NCBI GenBank assembly: GCA_029204045.2
Contig: CM055075.1
Coordinates: 24,907,545 to 24,971,544 of the forward strand
Direction: 5' to 3'
DNA length: 64,000 bases
Source of the DNA: Tillandsia leiboldiana
Taxonomy: Eukaryota > Streptophyta > Magnoliopsida > Poales > Bromeliaceae
In this document: in pieces, positions 26,281 to 37,328 of the stretch
Layout: each line of letters starts with the position of its first letter
How positions within the stretch are numbered: the stretch's first letter is position 1
Made by a program: the position numbers and the translations under genes
The notes under the pieces: generated by a model
The model's database searches: none
The model's input: the letters and a program-made list of their open reading frames with translations, nothing else
Told to the model about the DNA's origin: nothing

Positions 26281-26620
26281 CACTATAACAAAGGTAGGTT
26301 ATAGGAACACATATTTGTGACTTTTTTACAAGTGTCCTATTTATAGTCCATTTATATTCAAAATTAGATTATATATATGGACATATTTTCAGGACACATT
26401 ATAGTAATGTGTCGTTATACATCCTATCGACGACACATATAGCGACACTAATAATAAGTGTCGGTATTTTTTCCAGCAGTATTTTTTTTAGTTTTCAGGA
26501 ACACTTAAAAGTATCGCTATATCGACACTAATAATAAGTATCGGTATTTTTTCCAGCAGCATTTTTTTTACTTTTCAGGAACACTTAAAAATATCGCTAT
26601 AGTATAGTTTTATTGTAGTG
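26281..26620. mobile_element. CACTA-type MITE copy 1
   Basis: Ends CACTATAACAAAGGTAGG and, reversed from the right, CACTACAATAAAACTATAC, flanked by a three-base duplication ATT (26278-26280 and 26621-26623), as for CACTA elements. The interior contains GTGTCG and GCGACAC-type subterminal motifs shared with the copies at 29.4 and 52.4 kb. An internal tandem duplication of about 70 bases, from GACACTAATAATAAGT to ATCGCTATA, makes it longer than its relatives. Confidence 0.8.
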
Positions 26621-26694
26621 ATTCTCTACATTTACTTGCGACTTTCATGTAAGATTACTATATTTTCTAGCTAAGTAGTTAATTCGGAGTGGGT

Positions 26695-26815
26695 GTGTAG
26701 CCTACTTGGCTATAGTCGTAGATATGAGTGGTGAGACTCCGAGAGTTGAGAATATTTCGGTTGTGCGGGAGTTTGCCGATGTTTTTCCCACCGAGTTATC
26801 CAATGCCACCTGACA
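26695..26815 (+). pseudogene. Small Ty3/gypsy pol fragment
   Basis: Reads PRVENISVVREFADVFPTEL in one frame, the segment just before the reverse transcriptase domain in gypsy elements, followed by a stop. It is an isolated scrap fused to copia sequence on its right. Confidence 0.5.
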
Positions 26816-28794
26816 AAGCCCACGTTTTGCTACATTTGGGCATTTAGAGAGTGAATGCCTAATCCTAAGCAAGACTTTCAAGAAAAATGAGAAAAAGAAT
26901 GCCTTGAATGCTCTAAATTGGGACACCCTTGATGATTCTAGCAATAATGAATTGAAGAAAGAAGTAACCTAAATTTGCCTTGAGAAACAAAGCTTATATT
27001 TATGTCTCATGGCTCTTGAAGATGAGATAAATATTTTAAGTTATGATCAACTTTTAGAAGCTTTCTTTTCTTTATATGATAATTTATAAAGTTTGGGTCC
27101 CAAATATACATTTCTTAAGAAGGAAAATGTCATATTAAAGATAGAAGTAAATAACTTAAAATCTTCAATTTCAAATTTTCTTTTACCCTTGAAAATGACA
27201 ATTTAAAGAAAAAAATTTCTTTACTCAAGATAGAGCTTAAACAAGAAAATGAGACATATAGTAATCTCCTTCTTGAGAATAAATAATTAAAGGAGAAAAT
27301 TGAAGTTTAAAATTTTAAGTAATTTACTCATTATAACAAACACCTTGAAAAACTTCAAGTTCAAAATCAACAACTCAAGATTAGCTTAGGTGAATCTAAA
27401 AAAGCACTTGAAAATTTTGTTGGTAGAATTAAAAATCTAAATATGATGACACCGTCCTTGGAATTGATGGATGAAGCCATTACTCACTTAATAAACGCTA
27501 GTATTGAAATAATTATGTAATTTAGTTTTTCTATAAATTGTATTTTCGTTTTTCTACAAAATTAATGTGTCTTCTGGTATTTCTAAAAATATCTTTTAGT
27601 ATTTCTAAAAGTGTCTTTTAGATTTTTATATAATTAATGAGTGAGTTAATATATAGAAAAGTTGAAAGGTCTTTTAAGAGGCTATATATATATATATGTA
27701 ATAATTTATGATGAAAGAAATAAGTTTTGTTTAGTTGAATTTTTTACTTTAATTTGTGAAGAATGATTTTTTCTTATTTTGATCCTATCTCCTAGATGGA
27801 TTTTTTGTGAGAGAAGAGTGTAACTTGATCGCTGCAGTTGGTGGAGTCCTTGCGGTGGCAAGTGTTTCTCGACCATTGCGTTGGTGGATTCCGCGTAGTG
27901 GTGAGTTTGCTCGAGTTCGACGTGGTGGATTCTATGGCGGGCCGAGTGTTTATCGGTTCATTTTTGTCCTATCTCCGCGCCCCCTATAAGTTCCGGCGTC
28001 ATATGATGTTTGGAAGTCAAATTGTGAGTTTCAAGAAATTTGGTATAAAATATATTCTTAATCTAAATAATGTCAAGTTAACAAAAGGAAAAAGAAAAGC
28101 TTTTGTTTGTTAGAAATTCCAATCAAGATCCAACTTTATATTGCTCTTATTGCAATACTAATGTACATTATATATTTTTCTATAAATATAAGAAGAATTC
28201 TAAACTCAATCAAATTTTGGTTGGGAAAAGTTTATCTAATTCCATGGGCCCAATCTCACTTAGGTAATAAAGCTAAAAACTTGATTTCTTTTGATAGGTG
28301 TGTCTTCAATCAAAAGATGTAAGTGACAAATGATACTTGGCTAACAAATGCTCAAGACATATGGCATAGAACCAAACCAAGTTCAAATCACTTGAAAAGA
28401 AAGACAGAGGATTTATCACCTTTGGAGATGACACTATAGGAAAGATCATTGAAATTTTTCTTGTTACTTTGTGTCATTAAACTTTTTTCCCTTAATGCAT
28501 ATTTTAGCTTAATCTTTTTTATGATGACAAAGGGTATGTATGTGATGTTTGTGATTGTATGCTTGTGAGTGATTGTATGTCTTATGATATGATTTTATTT
28601 TTATACTTGCCTATGCTTAATACATATTTAAAAAAATTTCATATATTTAGGGGAAACTTTTTATCTATTTATTTATTTATTTTGCTATATTATGTATCAT
28701 ATTATTTGTCATCATAAAAAAGAAAGAGATTGTTGGCCTACTAACTCTAATTCTTATTAAAGTTTTGATGATTACAAATAATGATGATCTTAAT
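26816..28794 (+). pseudogene. Decayed Ty1/copia element: gag remnants and start of 3' LTR
   Basis: Frame-shifted pieces read ATFGHLESEC (the remains of a CCHC zinc knuckle), then LCLMALEDEINILSYDQL and FLKKENVILKIEVNNLKS, a coiled-coil region typical of plant copia gag followed by retained heptads to about 27500. A later piece at 28118-28255 reads DPTLYCSYCNTNVHYIFF. Many stops and frameshifts are present. At 28738 TGTTGGCCTACTAACTC, preceded by an AG-rich tract, looks like the start of the copia 3' LTR, which continues at 35746. The segment 27640-28010 does not match and may be an insertion. Confidence 0.6.
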
Positions 28795-28946
28795 GTGACA
28801 CCCAAGTAGTCCCACACTGGATAGAAATGGGATTGTAATTGGGTATATAAGAGACAATGGACACTAGTAATAATAACTGAGCTTAAGTATTTCCGGCCGT
28901 TGGTTTAGGCCCAACGAATTATTATTGCTAGTTAGTCGCGTCATTA
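28795..28946 (+). mobile_element. Short LTR (about 150 bp) starting the mosaic element
   Basis: Runs from TGTGACACCCAAGTAGTCCC to GTTAGTCGCGTCA and is followed by TTGATATCAAAGCAATAGG, a decayed initiator-Met-tRNA primer-binding site. The same LTR, in reverse orientation, lies at 35588-35740 and 35219-35371, and a fragment lies at 31487-31560. CTTAA precedes it at 28790-28794 and recurs at 35741-35745. Confidence 0.7.
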
Positions 28947-29397
28947 TATTTGATATCAAAGCAATAGGTATACGGTATTTAGGATTGGCTAGGATTGAAC
29001 CCTAGGATGACTTGTGATTTATGTGAGAGCGCAGAGTATTTGCTTAGAGATTAGGAGCTCAAGTGTTTAACCACTTTCGAGTTTATCCTAACTTGGTTGT
29101 TTGTTCTACAGATTATAGCTCGTCCATGTGGTGGTTGTTCCGAGCGTGGTGCTGGCAGCGACCGTGGTGTTAGACGTCCCCGTAGAGTGCCAGTGGAGCC
29201 TGAGGGCCTAGACAGATTTCAGGAGATGTAGGATCAGCTCACAGCATTGGCTGGCGTAGTCCAGCAGTTGGTACAGCAGCAGGTTGCTGCTTCTGCCGCA
29301 CCAGCACCACTAGCACCACCAGCCCCACCAACCCAACCAGCCTCAATACCAGCTCAGGAGCCCGAAGGAGCTGTCGATCCTCTAGCTACCCCCGTGC

Positions 29398-29657
29398 CAC
29401 ACTACAGCAAAATTATCTTATAGTGATACTTTTAACTGTTTCTAAAATCTGAAAAAAGTACCGCTGATAAAAATGCCGGCACTTATTATTACTGTCGCTA
29501 TTTGTGCAGTCGCTAGGGTGTATAGCGACATTTTATTATAATATGTCCCAAAAATGTGTCCCTATAATCTAATTTTGTATATAGATATAACATAAATAGG
29601 ACACTTGCATAAAAATGTCACAAAGATGTGTCCCTATAACCTAATTTTGTTGTAGTG
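29398..29657. mobile_element. CACTA-type MITE copy 2, inside gag
   Basis: A 260-base element from CACTACAGCAAAATTATC to the reverse of CACTACAACAAAATTAGG. Its subterminal sequence matches the elements at 26281 and 52440. It interrupts a Pro-rich part of the decayed gag. A clean three-base duplication is not visible (TGC on the left, CCA on the right), so one border may have mutated. Confidence 0.75.
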
Positions 29658-29785
29658 CCACCTGTGGTGATAACTCCGGCTACTACCACGACTTCTGGAG
29701 CTGTACCGGAGGCAACTACTTTTAGCTACCCCTCTATTGCTGCCGTCGGGACGACCTCTCTTCCATCCCGACCTACGGCACCTGT

Positions 29786-30361
29786 TGTGACGCCCCACTT
29801 CCCAGGGGGTCACCCATCCTAGAACTACTCTAGCTCTAGCACGCTTAACTCTCATAACCTCTTGGATCTTGCTACCATCCAAAATGCTATAGCCGGGTTA
29901 GAGATTTTAGTTCTATTATATCATTTATATATAGAACTAATCCAAATTCCGGGGGTGTCACATTCTTCCCCCCTTTAAGCCCTGACGTCCACGTTAGACT
30001 CAAGCACACTCACAAGCACCAGGCGATGTGAGACTCGTCTCGCTAGCCTCAGCCGACCTTGTGAGGAGCTGCACTCCACTCACAACGGTCATTAGCCGGG
30101 GAGCCTCGCTCTACCCGCTATATAACCCTGGCTCAGCCGAGACTCATCTCACATTTCCGGCTGGTGAAAGACTCTGATACCAACTGTGACGCCCCACTTC
30201 CCAGGGGGTCACCCATCCTAGAACTACTCTAGCTCTAGCACGCTTAACTCTCATAACCTCTTGGATCTTGCTACCATCCAAAATGCTATAGCCGGGTTAG
30301 AGATTTTAGTTCTATTATATCATTTATATATAGAACTAATCCAAATTCCGGGGGTGTCACA
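29786..30361 (-). mobile_element. Cassandra-type TRIM with 5S rRNA-like LTRs
   Basis: A 576-base terminal-repeat retrotransposon in miniature. The two 177-base LTRs (29786-29962, 30185-30361) look identical by eye. They are flanked by an exact CCTGT duplication (29781-29785, 30362-30366). On the minus strand a tRNA-Met primer-binding site TGGTATCAGAGT (30182-30171) follows the 5' LTR, and a polypurine tract (TTAAAGGGGGGAAGAA) precedes the 3' LTR. Each LTR carries the 3' half of a plant 5S rRNA, including the pol III internal control region: GTTAAGCGTGCTAGAGCTAG (box A area) and TAGGATGGGTGACC (box C). 5S-bearing LTRs define the Cassandra family. There is no coding sequence. Its LTR is shorter than those usually described for Cassandra, so it may be a truncated variant. 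Confidence 0.88.
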
Positions 30362-31486
30362 CCTGTCGCCGCTGAGGAAGCAATCCAGGCAGAGAAGGCT
30401 CAAGTTAAGGCCGTGCTGATGGAGTTTAAAAAGTTTAAGCCACAAACCTTCCTTGGCGACTCTGATGATTTATGGGCCATTGAGCGATAGGCCGTGCACA
30501 TGGAGAAACTCTTCCGTGATCTCTATACGAAAGAACACAACATGGTTCACCTTGCCGCCCACTGTCTCGAGGCTGGGGCAAGCAGTTGGTGGGGAAAGCT
30601 ACTGAAGGACCACTATGAGGGTTTGCCTTACCCCTCATGGCAGGAGTTCAAGGATGTGATCTACCATCGCTACTTAAAGGACACCACGATGGAGCGCCTT
30701 GAGCGAGATTTGGAGAACATCCGATAAGGAGACCGCTCAGTGTGTTCCTATGAAAAGGAATTCTCCCCGTATTGTTGATCTGATTCCTCAGGCTGTGCGC
30801 AGCGATCTTCTCTCAAGGATTGCGACCTGAGATACGACGCCAACTTTCCTCCCATATGATGATGAACTTCGACAATTTTGTGGAGCGTAGTCTCTCCATT
30901 GAGGCTGATATCGAGATTTCTTGCGCCGAGAGAAATGCGACAAAGAAAGGCAAGGAAAAGAAGCGACCTTTCTCTGGAGACGTGGGTGGATCCTCGAACA
31001 ATAGGAAACCACCCAAACACCCCCAATCCTAGAGACAGGCCAGGAGTGCATTAGTTGGCAGTCAGCAGCGTGGTCCACGCCCCTGCATCTTTTGTGGTAG
31101 CTCACATTGGGCCAATACCTACGACCAACGAAATGGGCGATGCTAAGGGTGCGGGCAAGCAGGGCATGTCCGATCATCTTGCCCTCGTGGTCCCTCATTA
31201 GTGCAGTCTACTGCCTCAGCACGAGTCGTTCCACTGCGACGATAGGGCCCTTCACCGAGCACTACTTCCTCTGGCCGTCCCACTCTCCCTTGCCAGTCCG
31301 ATGGGGCGCGCCAGACAACAGGAGGACGGGTCTATACTCTGACCCAGCACGAGGCCACTCTGGAGGAGAATTTGGCAGGTACGACTACTCTTTTCGATAG
31401 ATAAGTAAAAACTCTTTCTGATATAGGAGCTTCACACTCCTTTATATCTACCTATTTTATTACCATTCACAGATTCACGACCTGTA

Positions 31487-31560
31487 ACGACCCGACCAAC
31501 TAACAATAATAACTCGTTGGGCCCAAACAATAACTCAAAATGCCTAGATCTAGATTTTGG
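31487..31560 (-). mobile_element. Short-LTR fragment within the decayed protease region
   Basis: TGTAACGACCCGACCAACTA onward to AAATGCCTAGATC closely resembles the start of the LTR at 35588 but stops after about 70 bases. It interrupts the gypsy protease region. Confidence 0.6.
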
Positions 31561-33850
31561 GTGAAGATACCTAGCCATAGTGTTCCTATAAGCAGGAAGT
31601 GTCGATCTTGTCAAGTTCCTCTAGGTGAGAGAGTTTTTCCTATCTCGATGTTAGTGCTCAAGCTGCGCCAGTATGCCATTATTCTGGGGATGAACTGGCT
31701 AACGAGGTATAGGGCAACTATCAACTGCGCCTATCGGAGCTTGACGCTTGCACCGCCGCTGAGGCAGAGATGGCGTATTCGGGGTTGAGCCATCATCATT
31801 CTTGGGAATGTGCTCAGTTTTCCCTGTTCAGTGGATCAAGAACGGGTGTGTGGCGTTCCTTGCCATGGCTATTGACACCCGTGTAGAGACGTTGAAGATC
31901 GAGGATATTCCCGTGGTGCAGTAGTTCCCCGATGTGTTTCAAGCCGAGCTCCCTAGGATGCCTCCCGAGCAGGAGATCGACTTCGTCATCGACCTCGTTC
32001 CCAGCACCGTACCTATTTCTCGTGCGCCATATCGCATGGCGTTCGCCGAGTTGAAGGAGATGAAGACTCAACTTAATGACCTGCTTGACCTGGGCTTCAT
32101 CGGACCCAGTGTGTCCCCTTGGGGCACACTTGTGCTCTTTGTCAATAAGAAGAACGGCAGCCTCCGCCTCTGCATTGACAACCGTGAGCTGAACAAGGTT
32201 ACTATCAAGAATCGATATTCCCTCCCGTGGATCGATGATCTTTTCGATCAGCTCCAGGGATCGACAATATTTTCCAAAATTGATCTGTAGTTGGGATATC
32301 ATCAGCTGCGGATTAAGGCGAAGGATGTTCCGAAGACCAATTTTCGGACTCGTTACAGTCATTACGAGTTCATTGTCATGCCGTTTGGGCTCACCAATTC
32401 CTCTGCAGCATTCATGGACATGATGAATAGGGTCTTCAAGCCCTTCCTTGATCGCTTTGTCGTGGTCTTCATCGACGACATTCTGATCTATTCTCAAAGC
32501 GACGAGGAGCACTGAGACTATTTACGACAGGTCCTCCAAGTCTTGAGGGAGAATAATTTATAAGCCAAGCTAAAGAAGTGTGATTTCTGGCTTCGAGAGG
32601 TGGCATTTCTCATATCATCTCGGAGTCGGGAGTTGTAGTGGATCCGAAAAAGATAGCGCTGGTGGTGGAGTGACCATAGCCGACCAATATGACTAAGGTC
32701 CGTAGTTTCCTTGGTCTTGCCGAATATTGCAGGCGTTTCGTCGAGGGATTCTCCAAAATTGCCGCCCCGATGAACTGTTTGACCAGGAAAGGCGAGAAAT
32801 TCATCTGGACTCCGGAGTGTCAACTCAGCTTCGACGAGCTGAAGCGCTGACTCACAGAGGAGCCAATTCTAACCGTACCAACCCCGGGCGAGAACTTTGT
32901 CATCTATTGCGATACTTCTCAGATTGGTCTAGGGTGTGTCCTGATGCAACAGGACAAGGTTATTGCTTATGTATCGCGACATTTGAATTTCAGCGCTTCT
33001 TTCCACCCTTAAAGTGATGGGCAGTCTGAGTGAGTCATTCAGATTTTAGAGGATATGCTATGTACTTGTGTCCTGGATTATGAAGATGGATAGTACAGGT
33101 ATTTACCCTTGGTGGAGTTCGCCTATAACAACAGTTATCAGCGAGCATTGGGATGGCACCTTACGATGCGTTATATGGGCGTTGATGTCGGTTTTTGATT
33201 TGTTGGGACGACGTTGGTGAACGCCGAATCATCGGGCCAGACTTGGTTGAAGATGTTGAAACCAAGGTTCGTATTGCGAGGCGACATGAAACCAAGGTTC
33301 GTATTGCGAGGCGACAGTTATTGACCGCACAAAGCAGGCAGAAGAGCTACGTGGACCAGCATTGACGCGACCTTGAGTTCCAAGTTGGTGACCATGTGCT
33401 GCTTAAGGTGTCACCAGCTAGGGGAATCAAGCGATCCGGATTGAGGAACAAGCTTATTCCGCGGTTCGTGGGGCCCTTAGAGATACTAGAGCTCATCGGT
33501 CCAATGGCGTGTCAGCTGGCTCTTTTTTCGAGTCTTGCCTGTGTGCACAACATATTTCACGTCTACATACTAGAGAAGTATATTCCAGATCCTTCCCACG
33601 TGATTAACCCCATGACGATTCAACTTCAGAAGGACTTGAGCTACGATGAAGCTATGTTGCGGATCTTGGCACGTGATGAAATGCAGCTGCGAAACAGGAC
33701 GATCTCCTACGTAAAGGTTCAGTGGGGGAACCATTAAGAACGCGAAGCCACTTAGGAGTGCGAATCTGACATACAAGATTGTTTTCCTTATTTATTTACA
33801 TCATGATTGTATTTAAGTTTCGAGGACGAAACTTCTTATAAGGAGTGAGT

Positions 33851-34271
33851 GATGTAATACTCGTGAAATTTAAATTCTGAGATTTGAATTTGAATTGATT
33901 TTAAGGAATTTTTATATTTCGAAATTTAAAATTTTGAGGGTGTTTCTGAAAATTTGACTAACGTGACTTATTGAGATCCAAACGCAACGAAATAAAATCG
34001 CTACTTGATCGGTCTCGTCGAGCTGAACAATGTAGAGACGTCCATTTTTATATTCGGCGAGCCAAAATTCTTGAAAAATGCATAAATCACTATTTTTACA
34101 GCGTATATTTGTAAAATAGCCTATATTTTATGTATCAAATTGGATGAAACTTCACATGGAGGGGCTTCTCAGCATAAAACACCTACAGTAAAGAACTCAG
34201 GTGTAAATTCAAAGGATTGAGGGACTTGTTAGCATCTTTTTCATCTTCTATATGAAGGATTCTAGGGTTTC
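33851..34271 (+). mobile_element. Partial 3' LTR of the decayed gypsy element
   Basis: Starts TGTAATACTCGTGAAATT right after a purine-rich tract (TTCTTATAAGGAGTGAG), as expected for a 3' LTR. It is interrupted after 421 bases by the reversed LTR at 34272. It resembles in style the start of the solo LTR at 7557. Confidence 0.65.
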
Positions 34272-35218
34272 TGTCACGCCCCGGTATCGAAACTGCGACC
34301 CGGGCCCGCCAATAGATCCGCCGCCCATACGGGAAGCCCCGTATAGACGAAGGGACTAACCTACAAAAGATCATGCTAACCACTATATAGATATCAGAGC
34401 GAAAAGTAAACTACTGAAATAAATATATACAACTCCAAATAGTACATGGCAGGTCCTCACAATACATAAGTCTCTCCAAAAAAAAACACTCAAAAGTAAA
34501 AAGTACAGGATACATTCCAAAATCACTGACAGTACAAGTACATCACCAAAGGGGTACATCTACTCTCTCGCAGAAGATTGGTAGGGATCTAGCTCGCGAC
34601 TCCCTTATATCGGTCAGAAGGATCAGCAACAGGAGCAGCAGGAACTGGAGTGGAAGTCCCTGGAGAAGTCACCAACCATGGGTGTGAGAGCTACACCGTC
34701 ACGTAGTTCTCAGTGGGTACTGCCAACAAGTCCGACGGTCTGCCCACTAAGTCTACTAGAGGCATAAAGTAACAAATGCAGTACTGAAAAGAAAATGGCT
34801 GGAAATAACTCTACAACTACAATGCCTCTATCTAAATGCTCAAGGGTGGTACAGATGGAAACATGATGCATCAACTATCTCTCAATAATACAATCACCCA
34901 ATCTACACTGACTGCCACATAGGGTCCAATCAAACCTGCGCCCACCTACTGCCATTACATCCACAGAGGACTGGACTTACGTAGGGCGTCCGTGACTCCC
35001 CAAAAAGGGCCCAGCCAGAAGGACTGCGTCGATAAGTCGTGATAGCAAAGTAACAGGCCCAGCTCCGGAGCGGCACTCGAGGGGCGCGACCCCACCGAGA
35101 AAAGTATCCGCGCATCTCTGTCGAGCTCAATGCGGCTCATACAGGCTATAATCTAAATCCACGATCAACAAGATCGACAGTAACCAACATCACATCTCTC
35201 ACTCACTGGCTGGAAATC
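34272..35218 (-). mobile_element. Partial gypsy LTR, reverse orientation
   Basis: Opens TGTCACGCCCCGGTATCG, and the segment CGGGCCCGCCAATAGATCC is the reverse complement of the 3' end of the LTR at 40256. A second match lies at about 35055-35100 (CTCCGGAGCGGCACTCGAGG against CCTCGGGTGCCACTCCGGAG in the intact LTR). It ends without a terminus where the TRIM-like element begins. Confidence 0.6.
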
Positions 35219-35740
35219 CACACAGCCGGGACCCACCAGCAATAATAACTCGTTGGACCCAAACCACAACCCAAAATGCGTAAACCTAGTTATTATTACT
35301 CACGTATTTTGGTCTCATATATCCAATCAGAATCTCAATCCCATCCGATGTGGAACTATTCGGGTGTTACAAACTCCCCCCGTTTAGACCCTGACATTCT
35401 CGTCAAGTTCAAACTACGGGTGTTACAAACTCCCCCCGTTTAGACCATGACGTTCTTGTCAAGTTCAAGCTAGATCACAGATATGGAACAAATCAGAATT
35501 ACCAAAACTAGATCACATACACGGAACGATGTGAGATTCTATAGGTGACTCCCACACTTTTGGCTGGTATTCGTCTCTAATACCATTTGTAACGATCCGA
35601 CCTACCAGCAATACTAACTCGTTAGGCCCAAACCACAACCCAAAATGCTTAAGTCTATTTATTATTACTAACGTATTTTGGTCTCTTATATCTAATCAGA
35701 ATCTCAATCCCATCCAATGTGGGACTATTGGGTTGTTACA
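35219..35740 (-). mobile_element. TRIM-like element, reverse orientation
   Basis: Two LTR copies (about 35219-35371 and 35588-35740, about 153 bases, visibly diverged) flank a 216-base interior. On the minus strand the interior begins with a primer-binding site TGGTATTAGAG and ends with a GGGGGGAG polypurine tract. The interior carries a tandem duplication of about 54 bases (GGTGTTACAAACTCCCCCCG, twice). It has no coding sequence. The LTR is homologous to that at 28795. Confidence 0.7.
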
Positions 35741-35745
35741 CTTAA

Positions 35746-36975
35746 GGTACTAATCCTTTTTTACTTTAATTTTATATTTAAATTTTCAAATTTTGGAGAA
35801 TTTAAGACAATAGAATAAAGGATAAAACTTCAATTGTAAAAGAAGCTTTTGGGTTTCTAAAGATCAAATAGACCATTATTTTGACTCTCTTTGGGCTTTT
35901 ATTTTCAAAATCAATCAAGCTTAAAGAGTTAAGTTAATTTGAGCTTATTTATAAAATTAGTCTCTTTTAAAAAGCACATTTGGAACAAAAAGATTTTCAT
36001 CTGGAATTTGTGCTTAGAAAAGTGCCAAAAACTTATTTACAAAATTCAAAATGACACCCAAAACTTTTGAATCCTATTTCTTACTTTGCTACCGGTTCCG
36101 GATGCAGTTTCGAGTTCCGAGTGCCCGAATGTAGCATTCAGTTTTTCGCTTCGCATTTGGGCACCCGAAATAGGGATTAGGAAACCCGAAAGTTCCAGAC
36201 ACCCACTTTATCATAGCCTGCGTTTGAGAATAGTTTCGGACGCCCGAAAGTAGTTTAGGGCGCTCACATGGTAGGAAATAAATTTTGAATACGAAATGAT
36301 TGCGCATACTTCTATTACGCGGTTTCCAATGCCTGACTACATTTAGGGCGCCCTCGAAAGTTAAAATTTGCGTGTGCCAGTTTCTCTTTCAGACTGTGCA
36401 ATGATAGGACTTTTAAATTTATGGCACTTGAAAATGGTTTAGGGCACCGGAAAGATAACGTTGCATATAAGGTAACCGAATAAAACAAAACGGTTTAAGT
36501 TTAGGGCGCCCGAATGTTGTTGAAGGCGCCCAAAACTGGTAGCTTCCAGCAACGAACAAAATTTGGATTTTGGTTATAAATACGGGGCTTTGGAGCTTCT
36601 TTTAGAGATTACTAAGTTTGAAATATTTGTAATACAATACTTTTGGCTCTCTAAACTTTCTCTAAACTCTCTCTAAATTTGAGTAATCCTTATACTGAAA
36701 ATATTGTATAAAAGAAAAAAAAAGAATTGTAATTTGTGTGATCTTCTTGAAGAAACAAAAGGAGCTGGTGTAAAAGCTTGATGTTTGCACGCAAAAGTAT
36801 TATCTAGTGAAAATCTAACGTTCTTTTGTGTTGAGATGTTGGCAAGGATGTAGACAAAGCATCGAATTTTGAAGCAAATCGATTTTGTACTTCTTGAGTT
36901 TACATTTCTTCTACTCTTACTTGTTTTATTCGATTTAAAACTTTTCAATTTATTTGATTATTTATAATTTTATTT
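35746..36975 (+). mobile_element. Continuation of a copia-type LTR
   Basis: Sequence with repeated GGGCGCCCGAA-type motifs (36060-36540), a TATA box in GGTTATAAATACGGGGC near 36573-36588, and an AT-rich downstream part ending with TTTTATTCGATTTAAAAC. This arrangement is typical of long copia LTRs. Together with 28738-28794 it would make one LTR split by the mosaic insertion. No coding sequence is supported. Confidence 0.5.
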
Positions 36976-37328
36976 TATAAACCTAATTAACTCCCTTTCT
37001 CCTTCCTAGCCTGCTATTTGGCTTTTAAGTAATGACACAATTTATATATCTTCACAAATATATGGATACATTCTTTCACAAATATTAAAATGACATATCC
37101 TTTAACAAAGAAGTTTATCTTTTTATAAAAACATATATCTTTTCGTAAAAAAAGGTCACCTCTTTGCATCAAATGAAAAAACATATTTTTACATAAGAAT
37201 AACTAATTTACCAAAAAAAATACAACCATTCATTTAATAATAATTTTAAATAATTTTGTCACTTTCATTTTTATTTTTAATATTACAATCTATACTAACA
37301 GATTCTTTACATAAGTATATAACTAATC
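36976..37328. other. AT-rich spacer
   Basis: Short spacer with nothing recognised, ending in the TAATC target site of the gypsy element. Confidence 0.5.

Larger units (their letters stand above)
29118..33790 (+). pseudogene. Decayed Ty3/gypsy gag-pol, chromovirus type
   Basis: Recognisable pieces in order: gag N-terminus (29118-29400), gag core (30365-30730, ASSWWGKLLKDHYEGLPYPSW region), zinc knuckle near 31083-31175, protease-like motif at about 31425-31480 (IGASHSFIS), reverse transcriptase 31660-32820 with the catalytic FVVVFIDDILIYS near 32459, the start of RNase H (32900-32990), then an abrupt jump to the integrase DGQSE region at 33010 and the C-terminal YVKVQWGNH chromodomain-like end at 33710. 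Many stops and frameshifts. Most of RNase H and integrase is deleted. Interrupted by a CACTA MITE, a Cassandra TRIM and a short-LTR fragment. A 32-base segment is duplicated at about 33256-33320. Confidence 0.85.
28795..35740 (+). mobile_element. Mosaic retroelement insertion with inverted short LTRs
   Basis: A 6.95 kb block inserted in the copia LTR. It holds, left to right, a short LTR in plus orientation, a gypsy leader and decayed gag-pol (to 33850), 421 bases of a gypsy 3' LTR, a reversed partial gypsy LTR (34272-35218), and a TRIM-like element in minus orientation. The outermost bases are TG and CA, and CTTAA flanks both sides, as if the block had entered as one unit. Two ordinary LTRs would point the same way; here the outer LTRs are inverted. 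Confidence 0.6.

Noticed and set aside
27807..28113. Open frames of 60-90 residues near 27.8-28.1 kb
   Set aside because: No recognisable domain; they lie between decayed copia pieces.
29797..29853. A functional 5S rRNA gene
   Set aside because: Only the 3' half of 5S is present, mutated, and repeated in both LTRs of a Cassandra element.
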